6,320 nt of DNA, taken from the NCBI GenBank assembly GCA_947165615.1, contig CAMVBD010000091.1:1-6320 (forward strand), in the 5' to 3' direction. Below the pieces are notes generated by a model that was not told the DNA's origin, ran no database searches, and saw only the letters and a list, made by a program, of their open reading frames with translations. The position numbers and the translations under genes were made by a program. Numbering within the stretch: the stretch's first letter is position 1; every line of letters begins with the position of its first letter. This document shows positions 1-6,105 of this stretch, piece after piece. The stretch comes from an uncultured Clostridia bacterium. Lineage in GTDB: Bacteria; Bacillota; Clostridia; Oscillospirales; Acutalibacteraceae.

Positions 1-62
1 GGCCGACCGGCGTTGTATCCAATGCCGAGGCTGGAGATATCACGATCGATCTCCCGGATTGA
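1..62 (+). CDS. 3' end of an unidentified plus-strand gene
   Basis: The third forward frame is open from the window edge and ends at a TGA at 60-62. It encodes 19 complete residues ending in AGDITIDLPD. Of the three forward frames this gives the most protein-like sequence, and a plus-strand intrinsic terminator follows 37 nt later, which supports a plus-strand gene ending here. The alternating hydrophobic/polar pattern and the GDITIDLP ending resemble the repeating beta strands of DUF4097-type putative adhesins, but 19 residues are too few to assign a family. The other two frames end at 75 (TAA) and 90 (TGA) and are less convincing. The rest of the gene lies outside the window. Confidence 0.4.
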   Translation, partial: PTGVVSNAEAGDITIDLPD

Positions 63-98
63 AGAAGGACCGTAATATATGCACGATATGAGCACGAA

Positions 99-156
99 GC
101 GCCCTCACGCAGGAACCGATATCCTGTCGTGAGAGCGCCGAGGGCTCTTTTTTTTT
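99..156 (+). terminator. Intrinsic terminator between convergent genes
   Basis: A long imperfect hairpin pairs 99-114 with 122-138 (15 base pairs, one C/A mismatch at 103/134, one bulged T at 127, 7-nt loop). A second, smaller hairpin pairs AGAGC (132-136) with GCTCT (144-148) and is followed at once by T149-T156. The two share 132-138, so only one can form at a time. The small hairpin plus T-run is a textbook intrinsic terminator for the plus-strand gene ending at 62. Read on the minus strand, the long hairpin lies just beyond the htpG stop but is followed only by TTCGTGCTCA, a weak U-tract, so it may end the minus-strand operon less efficiently. The T-run overlaps the htpG stop codon (155-157). 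Confidence 0.8.
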
Positions 157-2035
157 ACATGAGTTCGCAGACGAGCTGCGCGAAGGTGACGGGATCTTCC
201 AGTTCCATTCCGCCGATCAGTCTTGCTTCTCCGTACAGGAGTACCGCGTATTTTTTAAGCGTTTCCTTGGCGTTTTCGAAGAGGGACTTGAGTTTTTCGG
301 CGATCGGATGCTCGTCGTTGATCTCGAGCGCGAGCTGCGCCTTGACGCCGGAGGAGCCAGGCATGGAATTGAGCACCTTTTCCATTTCGGCGGAAAGCAC
401 GCCCTCGCTCGAAAGGCACACGGGGTGCGTCTTGAGTTTGTGCGTAAAGCGGACCGTTTCCACCTTTCCGTCCAGCGCTTCCTTCATCAGCCCGAACATC
501 TCCTCATAGGAAGCGTTATCGGCTTTCAGCTGCTCCTTTTCCTCCTGTGTGTCAAAATCGGCCTCCGCCGAGCAGATGTTGACGAAGGGCTTTTCCTCAA
601 ACTGCATAAGCGTGCGGATCGCGAATTCGTCCACATACTCGGTCAGATACAGGATCTCGTAGCCCTTTTCTTTGGCGGCCTCCGCCTGCGGCAGCATTTT
701 GATTTTTTCGATGCTGTCGGCGCTGGCGTAATAGATCGCAGGCTGCTCGCTGCCCATACGCTCCTTGTACTCGGCAAGGGTCACGTACTTTTCTTCCTTG
801 GAGGACTTAAAGAGCAGCAGCTCGACCAGCTCGTCCTTATGGATGCCGTAATTGCTGTACACGCCGAACTTGAGGGACGTGCCGAAGGCGTCGTAGAATT
901 TCTCGTACTTCTCCCGGTCGGTGCGCAGCATTTTGAGCAGCTCGGATTTGATCTTCTTTTCGATGGTCTTCGCGATGAGTTTTAACTGATGGTCGTGCTG
1001 AAGCATCTCACGCGAAATGTTCAGGGACAGATCCTCGCTGTCGACAAGTCCGCGCACGAAATTGAAGTAATCCGGCAGGAGATCGGCGCACTTATCGGTG
1101 ATCAAAACGCCCTTGGAATAGAGCTGCAGGCCCTTTTCGTACTCCTTGGAGTAATAATCAAACGGCGCGTGAGACGGAATAAAGAGCAGGGCGTTATAGG
1201 TCGCCTGACCCTCGGTCTTCGAGTGGATGACGCGCAGCGGCGCTTCATAATCGTAATAGACCTCTTTATAGAAGGCGTTATACTCCTCTTCGGTGATCTC
1301 CGACTTCTGCTTTTTCCAAAGCGGGATCATCGAGTTGAGGACACGATCCTCCTTGACCGTCTCGTACTCTCCTTCCTTTCCTTCCACGGGACGGGAGGTT
1401 TCCACTTCCATGCGGATGGGATAGCGGATATAGTTGGAATACTTTTTGACCAGCGCCGACAAGCGGTAAGTATCGAGGAATTCGTCGTAATTGACCTCCT
1501 CCGTGTTGTCGGCGATATAGAGCGTGATCTCGGTGCCGAAGCTCTCTTTTTCGGCGGGCGTGACGGTAAAGCCGTCCGCGCCGTCGGACTCCCAAAGATT
1601 TGCTTCTTCGTGGCCGTATGCCTTTGAAAGGACCTGTACCTTTTTGCTGACCATAAAGGCCGAGTAGAAGCCTACGCCGAACTGGCCGATGATCTCAACG
1701 TCGGCGTCCTTGCCGGCGTTCTCGTTTTTGAAGGCCTGCGAGCCGCTTTTTGCGATCACGCCAAGGTTGTTTTCGAGCTCCTCTGCCGTCATGCCGACGC
1801 CGTTGTCAATGATTTTCAGCGTGCGGCTTTCTTTGTCGGGGATCAGGCGGATGCAGAAATCATCCTTATGCAGCGTAACGCTGTCGTCTGTCAGAGAGCG
1901 GAAGTAGAGCTTGTCCACCGCGTCGCTCGCGTTCGAAATCAGTTCGCGCAGAAAGATTTCCTTGTGCGTGTAGATCGAGTTGATCATGAGATCCAAAAGC
2001 TTTTTGGATTCCGCTTTGAACTGTTTCTTTTTCAT
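155..2035 (-). CDS. htpG: HtpG, bacterial Hsp90 molecular chaperone
   Basis: A cytoplasmic ATP-dependent chaperone that acts as a homodimer to remodel and stabilise client proteins. At 626 residues it matches the usual full length of bacterial HtpG. The N-terminal GHKL ATPase domain (about 1-215) has ELISNASDA at 31-39 with catalytic Glu31, IDNGVGMT at 76-83 with ATP-binding Asp77, and GQFGVGFYSAF at 117-127, the glycine-rich lid region. The middle domain (about 225-500) carries SLNISREMLQ at 337-346, with the Arg342 and Gln346 that contact the ATP gamma-phosphate in this family. The C-terminal dimerisation domain ends in LEDPVTFAQLV, typical of the family. There is no frameshift and all key residues are present. 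The ATG at 2035 is preceded by AAAGGAAA (minus strand, about 2046-2053), with a rather long spacing of about 12 nt. It is the last gene of the minus-strand run, 37 nt after the GH2 stop. No CIRCE-like inverted repeat is visible ahead of it, so its expression probably depends at least partly on the upstream promoter. Confidence 0.98.
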   Translation of the reverse strand: MKKKQFKAESKKLLDLMINSIYTHKEIFLRELISNASDAVDKLYFRSLTDDSVTLHKDDFCIRLIPDKESRTLKIIDNGVGMTAEELENNLGVIAKSGSQAFKNENAGKDADVEIIGQFGVGFYSAFMVSKKVQVLSKAYGHEEANLWESDGADGFTVTPAEKESFGTEITLYIADNTEEVNYDEFLDTYRLSALVKKYSNYIRYPIRMEVETSRPVEGKEGEYETVKEDRVLNSMIPLWKKQKSEITEEEYNAFYKEVYYDYEAPLRVIHSKTEGQATYNALLFIPSHAPFDYYSKEYEKGLQLYSKGVLITDKCADLLPDYFNFVRGLVDSEDLSLNISREMLQHDHQLKLIAKTIEKKIKSELLKMLRTDREKYEKFYDAFGTSLKFGVYSNYGIHKDELVELLLFKSSKEEKYVTLAEYKERMGSEQPAIYYASADSIEKIKMLPQAEAAKEKGYEILYLTEYVDEFAIRTLMQFEEKPFVNICSAEADFDTQEEKEQLKADNASYEEMFGLMKEALDGKVETVRFTHKLKTHPVCLSSEGVLSAEMEKVLNSMPGSSGVKAQLALEINDEHPIAEKLKSLFENAKETLKKYAVLLYGEARLIGGMELEDPVTFAQLVCELM

Positions 2036-2072
2036 GCTTTGTTCATTTCCTTTGCTTTATATTTTCTCTGAG

Positions 2073-3791
2073 TCAGTCTTCAATGGCTGCCTTTCGGGAA
2101 TTGACTTGATAAAAGAATTCGCTGTCGAATTTCGGCGAACGGTCGTAGTAATAGCAGCCGTTCTGCTCCTGCTCGATGTCAGTCAGCTGCGTGTAGCAGA
2201 AACCGAAGACCTTGGGATTATCCAGCAGCGCGTCCGTAAGACCTTTATAGCGCACTTTGAATTCTTCCTCGGTTTTCGGCGCGTTGCCGTATCCCCAGCT
2301 CGTCGCGGAATTTTCCGTCTGCTTTGCCCACTTGATTCCGCCGTACTCGCTGTAAAAAACAGGAAGGCCCTTTGTGTAGGTCTGGCGGTCGGCGCAGAAG
2401 TTGCGGATCTTGTCCTCGTCGCGGAACAGACGCTGTGTCTCGCTGAAAACGGCGACGTCCTGCTCGTAATCGTGCATATCGAAAATGTCGGTCTCGACGT
2501 GATAGTTGCCGCTGGTGTCGATGCACGGGCGGGTCACGTCCACTGCCTTTGTCGTCCGGTAAACGAGATTCAGAAGCGGGTCAAACTGCTGACGGCCGCC
2601 GACGTTCCAGGTCTCGTTGAACGGGCACCAGCCGATGATGGACGGATGGTTGAAATCACGTTCCAGCTCCGCGGTCCATTCGGGCAGGAAGGTATATATG
2701 CTGTCGGGACGGGAATGATCCAGTCCCCAGTTCGGGTATTCTCCCCAGACAAGGTAGCCCTCGCGGTCGCAGTGGTAGAGGAAGCGCTCCTCAAAGACCT
2801 TTTGGTGGAGTCTTGCGCCGTTGAAGCCTAACTTCTTGGACAAAAGGACGTCCCCGTGTAGCGCTTCATCCGAGGGCGCGGTATAGATGCCGTCGGGATA
2901 AAAGCCCTGATCGAGTACCAGACGCTGGAAGACGGATTTGCCGTTGAGAAGGAACCGATAGCCGTCCATTTGCACCTGACGAAGTCCGAAATAGGAATCT
3001 ACGAGATCCTCTCCGAACGTCAGTTCCAAATCGTAGAGTCTCCCCTGTCCGACCTCCCAAAGGTGCGTTTCGGAAAGCGGAAGGGTCACGGTCTCGCTTC
3101 CGCCGGCGTTCGGGACGCTGACAGCGCCGACCTCCCTGCCATCATACAGGGCCTTTAAAGTCAAGTCGGCGTGCCCGCAGAGAGAAAACACCGCGGTAAG
3201 ACTGGAGGTGTTGACGTCCGGGTAAAACCGGACGGATCGAATATAGGTTTTTGGGGTAAACTCCAGCCACACGCTCTGCCAGATGCCGGTCGTACGCGTA
3301 TAGTCGCAGCCGTGGGAGTGATACTCCTCACTCTGCTTGCCGCGCGGGATATGGGGATTTCGCTCGTCGTCTTCACAAAAGACGGCGATCTCGTTGACGC
3401 CCGCCTTTACAAAGGCAGAAATATCGAAGGAAAACGAGACGTACCCGCCGACGTGGACGCCGGCTTCTTCTCCGTTTACATACACGGTCGTACGGAAGTC
3501 CGCAGCGCCGATATGCAGCACCGTCCGCCCAGATATCTGTTCGTCGGTCAGCTCGACCGTCCGGTGATACCAGACGCCGTACAGAAAATCCTTGATTTCC
3601 ACGCCGGAAAGCGCGGACTGGGGACAGAACGGAACAAGGATCTTCCGGTCATAGGACGCAAAATCCGACTGGAGTCCGCGGGCGGGACCGCTTCTTCCGT
3701 TGTCAATGCAAAAATCCCACTCGCCGTTGAGCGTCATCCAGTTTTTACGCTCAAACTGCGGCTTCGGGTGTTCGCTTCTCGGTACGTTCAT
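2073..3791 (-). CDS. Glycoside hydrolase family 2 enzyme, cytoplasmic
   Basis: A retaining exo-glycosidase of the LacZ/GusA superfamily (GH2), 572 residues. The usual order is visible: an N-terminal jelly-roll sugar-binding domain (about 10-180, opening PRSEHPKPQF...LNGEWDF), an immunoglobulin-like domain (about 182-270) and a TIM barrel (about 273-560). The catalytic acid/base is Glu393 in GWCPFNETW and the nucleophile is Glu482 in VFYSEYGG; both motifs are intact. The C-terminal stretch YTQLTDIEQEQNG (533-545) lies where E. coli GusA has its Asn-x-Lys carboxylate-binding motif, and no NxK is present there, which argues against a beta-glucuronidase. It is much shorter than LacZ (about 1000 residues) and lacks its extra C-terminal domains. 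No signal peptide or membrane segment is seen, so it should act in the cytoplasm on imported oligosaccharides or glycosides; beta-galactosidase-like activity is possible but the substrate cannot be read from the sequence. The start is fixed by AGGAGG 8 nt upstream. It lies 21 nt after the second CobW-like gene and 37 nt before htpG. No sugar transporter or regulator is adjacent, which is unusual for a GH2 gene. Confidence 0.93.
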   Translation of the reverse strand: MNVPRSEHPKPQFERKNWMTLNGEWDFCIDNGRSGPARGLQSDFASYDRKILVPFCPQSALSGVEIKDFLYGVWYHRTVELTDEQISGRTVLHIGAADFRTTVYVNGEEAGVHVGGYVSFSFDISAFVKAGVNEIAVFCEDDERNPHIPRGKQSEEYHSHGCDYTRTTGIWQSVWLEFTPKTYIRSVRFYPDVNTSSLTAVFSLCGHADLTLKALYDGREVGAVSVPNAGGSETVTLPLSETHLWEVGQGRLYDLELTFGEDLVDSYFGLRQVQMDGYRFLLNGKSVFQRLVLDQGFYPDGIYTAPSDEALHGDVLLSKKLGFNGARLHQKVFEERFLYHCDREGYLVWGEYPNWGLDHSRPDSIYTFLPEWTAELERDFNHPSIIGWCPFNETWNVGGRQQFDPLLNLVYRTTKAVDVTRPCIDTSGNYHVETDIFDMHDYEQDVAVFSETQRLFRDEDKIRNFCADRQTYTKGLPVFYSEYGGIKWAKQTENSATSWGYGNAPKTEEEFKVRYKGLTDALLDNPKVFGFCYTQLTDIEQEQNGCYYYDRSPKFDSEFFYQVNSRKAAIED

Positions 3792-3799
3792 GCTGTTTT

Positions 3800-3805
3800 C
3801 CTCCT
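3800..3805 (-). promoter_or_regulatory. Strong Shine-Dalgarno of the GH2 gene
   Basis: The minus strand reads AGGAGG here, followed by 8 nt and the ATG at 3791. It fills the 21-nt gap after the stop of the upstream gene (3813-3815). This fixes the start and gives the GH2 gene its own efficient translation within the shared transcript. Confidence 0.9.
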
Positions 3806-3812
3806 GTTATTC

Positions 3813-4766
3813 TCAATAAAACGTTGCGACGGGATCCTCCGGCTGCACGGCGGCTGCGGCGTTTTTCACAAGGAAAATCGGGCCTTTTTTGCCGTACAGA
3901 CGGGAGAAGCGGACGTCGATCTCGGCTTCGATCATATACCACGCGGAGTTTTGCAGTTCCACGTCCTTCGGGAGTTTGGAGACCAGTCCGCAGTATTGAA
4001 TGTCCGCCGCGCAGCAGGTCATGATGTGACGGCCCAGCACGCAGGTTTGATCGGGGAACTTTTTGTCGGTCGCGCAAAGCGCCTTGAAGCGTACGGTCTT
4101 GCCCTTGTATTTTTCTTTTTCTTCCGTCAGATCGCGGTAGAACAGGGCAAAATCACGATCCTCGATTTCGACGACGGGCGCGTCCAAATCGAAGGGCAAC
4201 GGGTCCTCGATCTCGTCGGGATACAAGCGTCCGCTTGCATACTCATAGAGGATGTCCGTCCGGCGGGAGATGGCGCGCACGATCTTGTGCAGTTCCATGG
4301 TATCGAAGCCCTCGGGGAGCCTGTTGAAGACGCACACGTCGCAGTCCTTGAGCTTGTCCACCACAAGCTGACGCATATTGGCGTTGTAATTGAGGAACGT
4401 GCGTCCGTCGAAAAACAGCATATTCTGATACGGCAGCCAGCCCTCCGGCATGGCGTCGTAAAAATCCTGCAGCAGCCACATGCCGTTGTATTCGACCAAA
4501 ACGCGCTCGGCGCCGCATTCGGTGACAAGCTTTTGAAGGTTTGCCTCGTTTAACTCCGACTGGTCCTCCAAAACCTTGATCGTCACGTTCTGCCCGGAAA
4601 ACTTGGAGGCTTCATATTCCTCGATACCCTCCTCGCACACCAGCAGAAGCGTCTTTTCACCGGCGTTGAAGCGCTTGTCCTCCAGCGTATCCTGAATAAA
4701 CAGCGTTTTGCCGCCCTCCAAAAATCCCGTAAACAAATAGACGGGAATTTCTTTTACATTAGCCAT
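3813..4766 (-). CDS. CobW-like P-loop protein with C-terminal OB-fold-like (DUF1980-like) domain
   Basis: A 317-residue soluble protein of two parts. The N-terminal part (about 5-175) is a divergent SIMIBI/CobW-type GTPase: PVYLFTGFLEGGKT holds Walker A (GFLEGGKT, 14-21), and RVLVEYNGMW (88-97) sits where CobW proteins have the Walker B-like ...IEPSG strand. The CxCC metal motif of COG0523 proteins is missing; after the Walker A region there is only LLLVCEEGIEEYE (41-53). No clear NKxD is present (FNRL at 147-150 is the nearest match). The C-terminal part (about 205-300) has KGKTVRFKALC, then VLGRHIMTCCAAD (243-255), then WYMIEAEIDV (276-285). This order resembles the C-terminal domain of DUF1980/TIGR03943 proteins, which are usually partners of DUF318 permeases; Cys251 and Cys252 could bind metal. 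The ATG at 4766 follows GAGGAG that overlaps the stop of the upstream metallochaperone gene, so the two are probably translationally coupled and work together. Known: CobW-type GTPases deliver metals. Inferred: this is an auxiliary or sensing partner rather than a second metal carrier. The fold reading is firm for the N-terminus and moderate for the C-terminus. Confidence 0.85.
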   Translation of the reverse strand: MANVKEIPVYLFTGFLEGGKTLFIQDTLEDKRFNAGEKTLLLVCEEGIEEYEASKFSGQNVTIKVLEDQSELNEANLQKLVTECGAERVLVEYNGMWLLQDFYDAMPEGWLPYQNMLFFDGRTFLNYNANMRQLVVDKLKDCDVCVFNRLPEGFDTMELHKIVRAISRRTDILYEYASGRLYPDEIEDPLPFDLDAPVVEIEDRDFALFYRDLTEEKEKYKGKTVRFKALCATDKKFPDQTCVLGRHIMTCCAADIQYCGLVSKLPKDVELQNSAWYMIEAEIDVRFSRLYGKKGPIFLVKNAAAAVQPEDPVATFY

Positions 4767-4773
4767 GATTTTT

Positions 4774-4780
4774 CTCCTCA
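4774..4780 (-). promoter_or_regulatory. Shine-Dalgarno overlapping the upstream stop codon
   Basis: The minus strand reads TGAGGAG, in which TGA (4780-4778) is the stop codon of the His-rich metallochaperone gene and GAGGAG serves the next gene, 7 nt before its ATG at 4766. Ribosomes ending on the first gene would be placed directly on the start region of the second. This suggests coupled, near-equimolar production of the two CobW-type proteins. Confidence 0.85.
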
Positions 4781-5974
4781 GGCCTTGAAGGCTTCGGCGA
4801 TGGCGTCTTCCTTGAGTTCGGAGCCGATCACGCAGAGTCTGCCGATCACGCCCGCGCTGCCGGTGCGCACGTCCGCTTCGCCGGGAATGTAGTCAAAGTG
4901 GATCCACGTTCCGTCGTCTCCGGCGACAATGCCCTTGGCGCGCAGGACGTACCCAAAGCGGCTCTCGTCGCAGAGCTCTTCCAAAAGCGCGGTCAGAGCG
5001 TCCTTATTGAACTTCCTTGTGGTCTCGACGCCCCAGCTTGTGAACACCTCGTCGGCGTGGTGGTGATGATGATCGTGGTCATGGCAGCCGCAGGTGCAGC
5101 CTTCGCCGTGATCGTGATGGTGCTCGTGCTCCTCATCCTCGTCGTGGTCGTGATGATGGTGGTGCTCGTGCTCCTCATCCTCATCGTGGTCGTGGTGATG
5201 ATGTTGCTCGTGCTCTTCGTCCTCATCGTGGTCGTGGTGATAGTGGTGCTCGTGCTCCTCATCCTCATCGTGGTCGTGATGATGATGGTGCTCGTGCTCC
5301 TCGTCCTCGTCGTGGTCGTGATGATGGTGGTGCTCGTGCTCATTCTCTTCCACAAGAAGAGACAGAACGGCGTCAAGCGTATCCTTGCGTTCGACGGCCT
5401 CCAGAAGGGTCGCACCGTCGAGCTGCTCAATGGGAGTCGTAACGATTACGGCGCCGGGGTTCTTTTCACGGACCATCTCAACCGCCGCGGCAAGCTTTTC
5501 GTCGCTGACGACGTCCGCGTGGCTCATGATGATGGTGCCCGCGTGCTCGACCTGATCGTTAAAGAATTCGCCGAAGTTTTTCATGTACATCTTGCATTTG
5601 CCCGCGTCCACAACGGTCGTAAAGGCGTTGAGTACGATCTCCTCGCTGCCGATGTTCTGTACGGCGCGGATCACGTCGGAGAGCTTGCCGACGCCCGAGG
5701 GCTCGATGAGGATACGATCCGGATGAAATTCGGCAAGGACCTTTTTGAGCGCTTCGCCAAAGTCGCCGACCAGACTGCAGCAGATGCAGCCGGAGTTCAT
5801 TTCGGTGATCTCGATCCCGGCGTCCTTGAGGAAGCCGCCGTCAATGCCGATCTCGCCGAACTCATTTTCGATCAGGACCAGTTTTTCATTCTGATAACTG
5901 TCGCGGATCAGTTTTTTGATCAGCGTCGTCTTGCCGGCGCCGAGAAATCCGGAAAAAATATCAATTTTCGTCAT
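4778..5974 (-). CDS. CobW/COG0523-family GTPase, His-rich metal chaperone
   Basis: A cytoplasmic GTP-dependent metallochaperone, 398 residues. Members of COG0523 hand metals (Zn, Co, Ni, Fe) to client enzymes. The GTPase domain has Walker A GFLGAGKT at 9-16, ENEFGEIGID at 36-45, the metal-binding motif GCICC at 62-66 (Cys63, Cys65, Cys66) and Walker B-type ILIEPSGVG at 88-96. The base-recognition motif, normally NKxD, reads SHAD (151-154), an unusual variant. Between the GTPase and CobW C-terminal domains (the latter about 308-396, with YVLRAKGIV at 342-350) lies an expanded low-complexity linker: five 14-residue His/Asp/Glu repeats plus a partial sixth, then CTCGC (293-297) and a second His run (298-306). 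That stretch has 45 His in 94 residues and can bind many metal ions. The linker makes zinc or nickel the likeliest cargo, with zinc favoured. No cobalamin genes or B12 riboswitch are nearby, so a role in B12 synthesis is unlikely despite the family name. The ATG at 5974 has AAAGGA about 10 nt upstream and is the first gene after the promoter at 6039-6012. Confidence 0.95.
   Translation of the reverse strand: MTKIDIFSGFLGAGKTTLIKKLIRDSYQNEKLVLIENEFGEIGIDGGFLKDAGIEITEMNSGCICCSLVGDFGEALKKVLAEFHPDRILIEPSGVGKLSDVIRAVQNIGSEEIVLNAFTTVVDAGKCKMYMKNFGEFFNDQVEHAGTIIMSHADVVSDEKLAAAVEMVREKNPGAVIVTTPIEQLDGATLLEAVERKDTLDAVLSLLVEENEHEHHHHHDHDEDEEHEHHHHHDHDEDEEHEHHYHHDHDEDEEHEQHHHHDHDEDEEHEHHHHHDHDEDEEHEHHHDHGEGCTCGCHDHDHHHHHADEVFTSWGVETTRKFNKDALTALLEELCDESRFGYVLRAKGIVAGDDGTWIHFDYIPGEADVRTGSAGVIGRLCVIGSELKEDAIAEAFKA
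5102..5338 (-). repeat. In-frame 42-bp tandem repeat coding a His/Asp/Glu array
   Basis: Five full 42-bp units (5297-5338, 5255-5296, 5213-5254, 5171-5212, 5129-5170) and a partial sixth (5102-5128) code for HEHHHHHDHDEDEE in tandem inside the metallochaperone gene. The first and fifth units in coding order differ at only one base, while the inner units carry several differences. Two of those change the protein: His to Tyr in unit 3 (residue 245) and His to Gln in unit 4 (residue 257). Because 42 is a multiple of three, gain or loss of a unit would keep the frame, so the number of metal sites can vary between strains. The pattern fits slippage or unequal recombination. Confidence 0.97.
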
Positions 5975-6011
5975 TTCGATTCATTCCTTTTCAGTAATTT
6001 TCCAAAATATT

Positions 6012-6039
6012 ATTATAACACATTTTTCATTTTATACAA
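6012..6039 (-). promoter_or_regulatory. Sigma-A type promoter with extended -10, start of the four-gene run
   Basis: On the minus strand, TTGTAT (6039-6034) is followed by a 16-nt spacer and a perfect TATAAT (6017-6012). The TG two bases upstream (TGTTATAAT, 6020-6012) makes an extended -10. The 20 bases before the -35 (about 6040-6060) are pure A/T with an A-run, resembling an UP element. Transcription would begin near 6005, giving a 5' leader of about 30 nt with AAAGGA ahead of the ATG at 5974. No clear operator is seen; in particular there is no convincing Zur-type or Fur-type palindrome. Confidence 0.82.
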
Positions 6040-6061
6040 TATATTTTTTTAAAATTTTATA

Positions 6062-6080
6062 CCCCGCTTTTAAAGCGGGG
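6062..6080 (-). terminator. Probable terminator hairpin between two minus-strand genes
   Basis: CCCCGCTTT and AAAGCGGGG flank a single base, a perfect 9-bp inverted repeat whose GC-rich core (CCCCGC/GCGGGG) makes a stable stem with an A/T loop. It lies 25 nt downstream of the stop of the LysM-type gene and just upstream of the operon promoter, where a terminator is expected. On the minus strand it is followed by TATAAAATTTT, a broken U-tract, so it would be a moderate rather than ideal intrinsic terminator. On the plus strand it is followed by CGGATTCTGTTTTTG, which is not better, and no plus-strand gene ends here. A protein-binding site is a less likely alternative. Confidence 0.6.
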
Positions 6081-6105
6081 CGGATTCTGTTTTTGTGATA
6101 CATAT

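Noticed and set aside
308..1627. Plus-strand frames opposite htpG
   Set aside because: They are shadows of a full-length, motif-complete Hsp90 gene and have no domain of their own.
2032..2046. Tiny frame MNKA just before htpG whose TGA overlaps the htpG ATG (ATGA), considered as a leader peptide
   Set aside because: Its ATG is only 1-2 nt from the ribosome binding site, too close for use. The arrangement is most simply chance within a 37-nt gap.
3171..4553. Long plus-strand frame (460 codons) across the GH2 and second CobW-like genes
   Set aside because: It spans parts of two well-supported minus-strand genes and their junction, and has no recognisable domain. Long antisense frames are common in GC-rich coding DNA.
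5102..5338. Regular repeat array considered as CRISPR
   Set aside because: The units are contiguous with no unique spacers, are in frame, and code for a sensible metal-binding peptide.
6003..6020. TTATAATAATATTTT considered as a PerR/Fur-type operator over the -10 box
   Set aside because: Only the left half-site fits and it coincides with the TATAAT box; the right half matches at 3 of 7 positions. No other copy is seen.
4898..6052. Long plus-strand reading frame opposite the metallochaperone, with stretches rich in Val, Leu, Met and Ile that look like membrane segments
   Set aside because: It is the antisense shadow of the His/Asp/Glu repeats (GTG/ATG/CTC triplets). The minus strand has an intact COG0523 protein with all motifs and a ribosome binding site.
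5975..6105. Cobalamin riboswitch ahead of the CobW-type gene
   Set aside because: The leader after the predicted transcription start is only about 30 nt, too short for a B12 riboswitch, and no B12-box-like sequence is seen.
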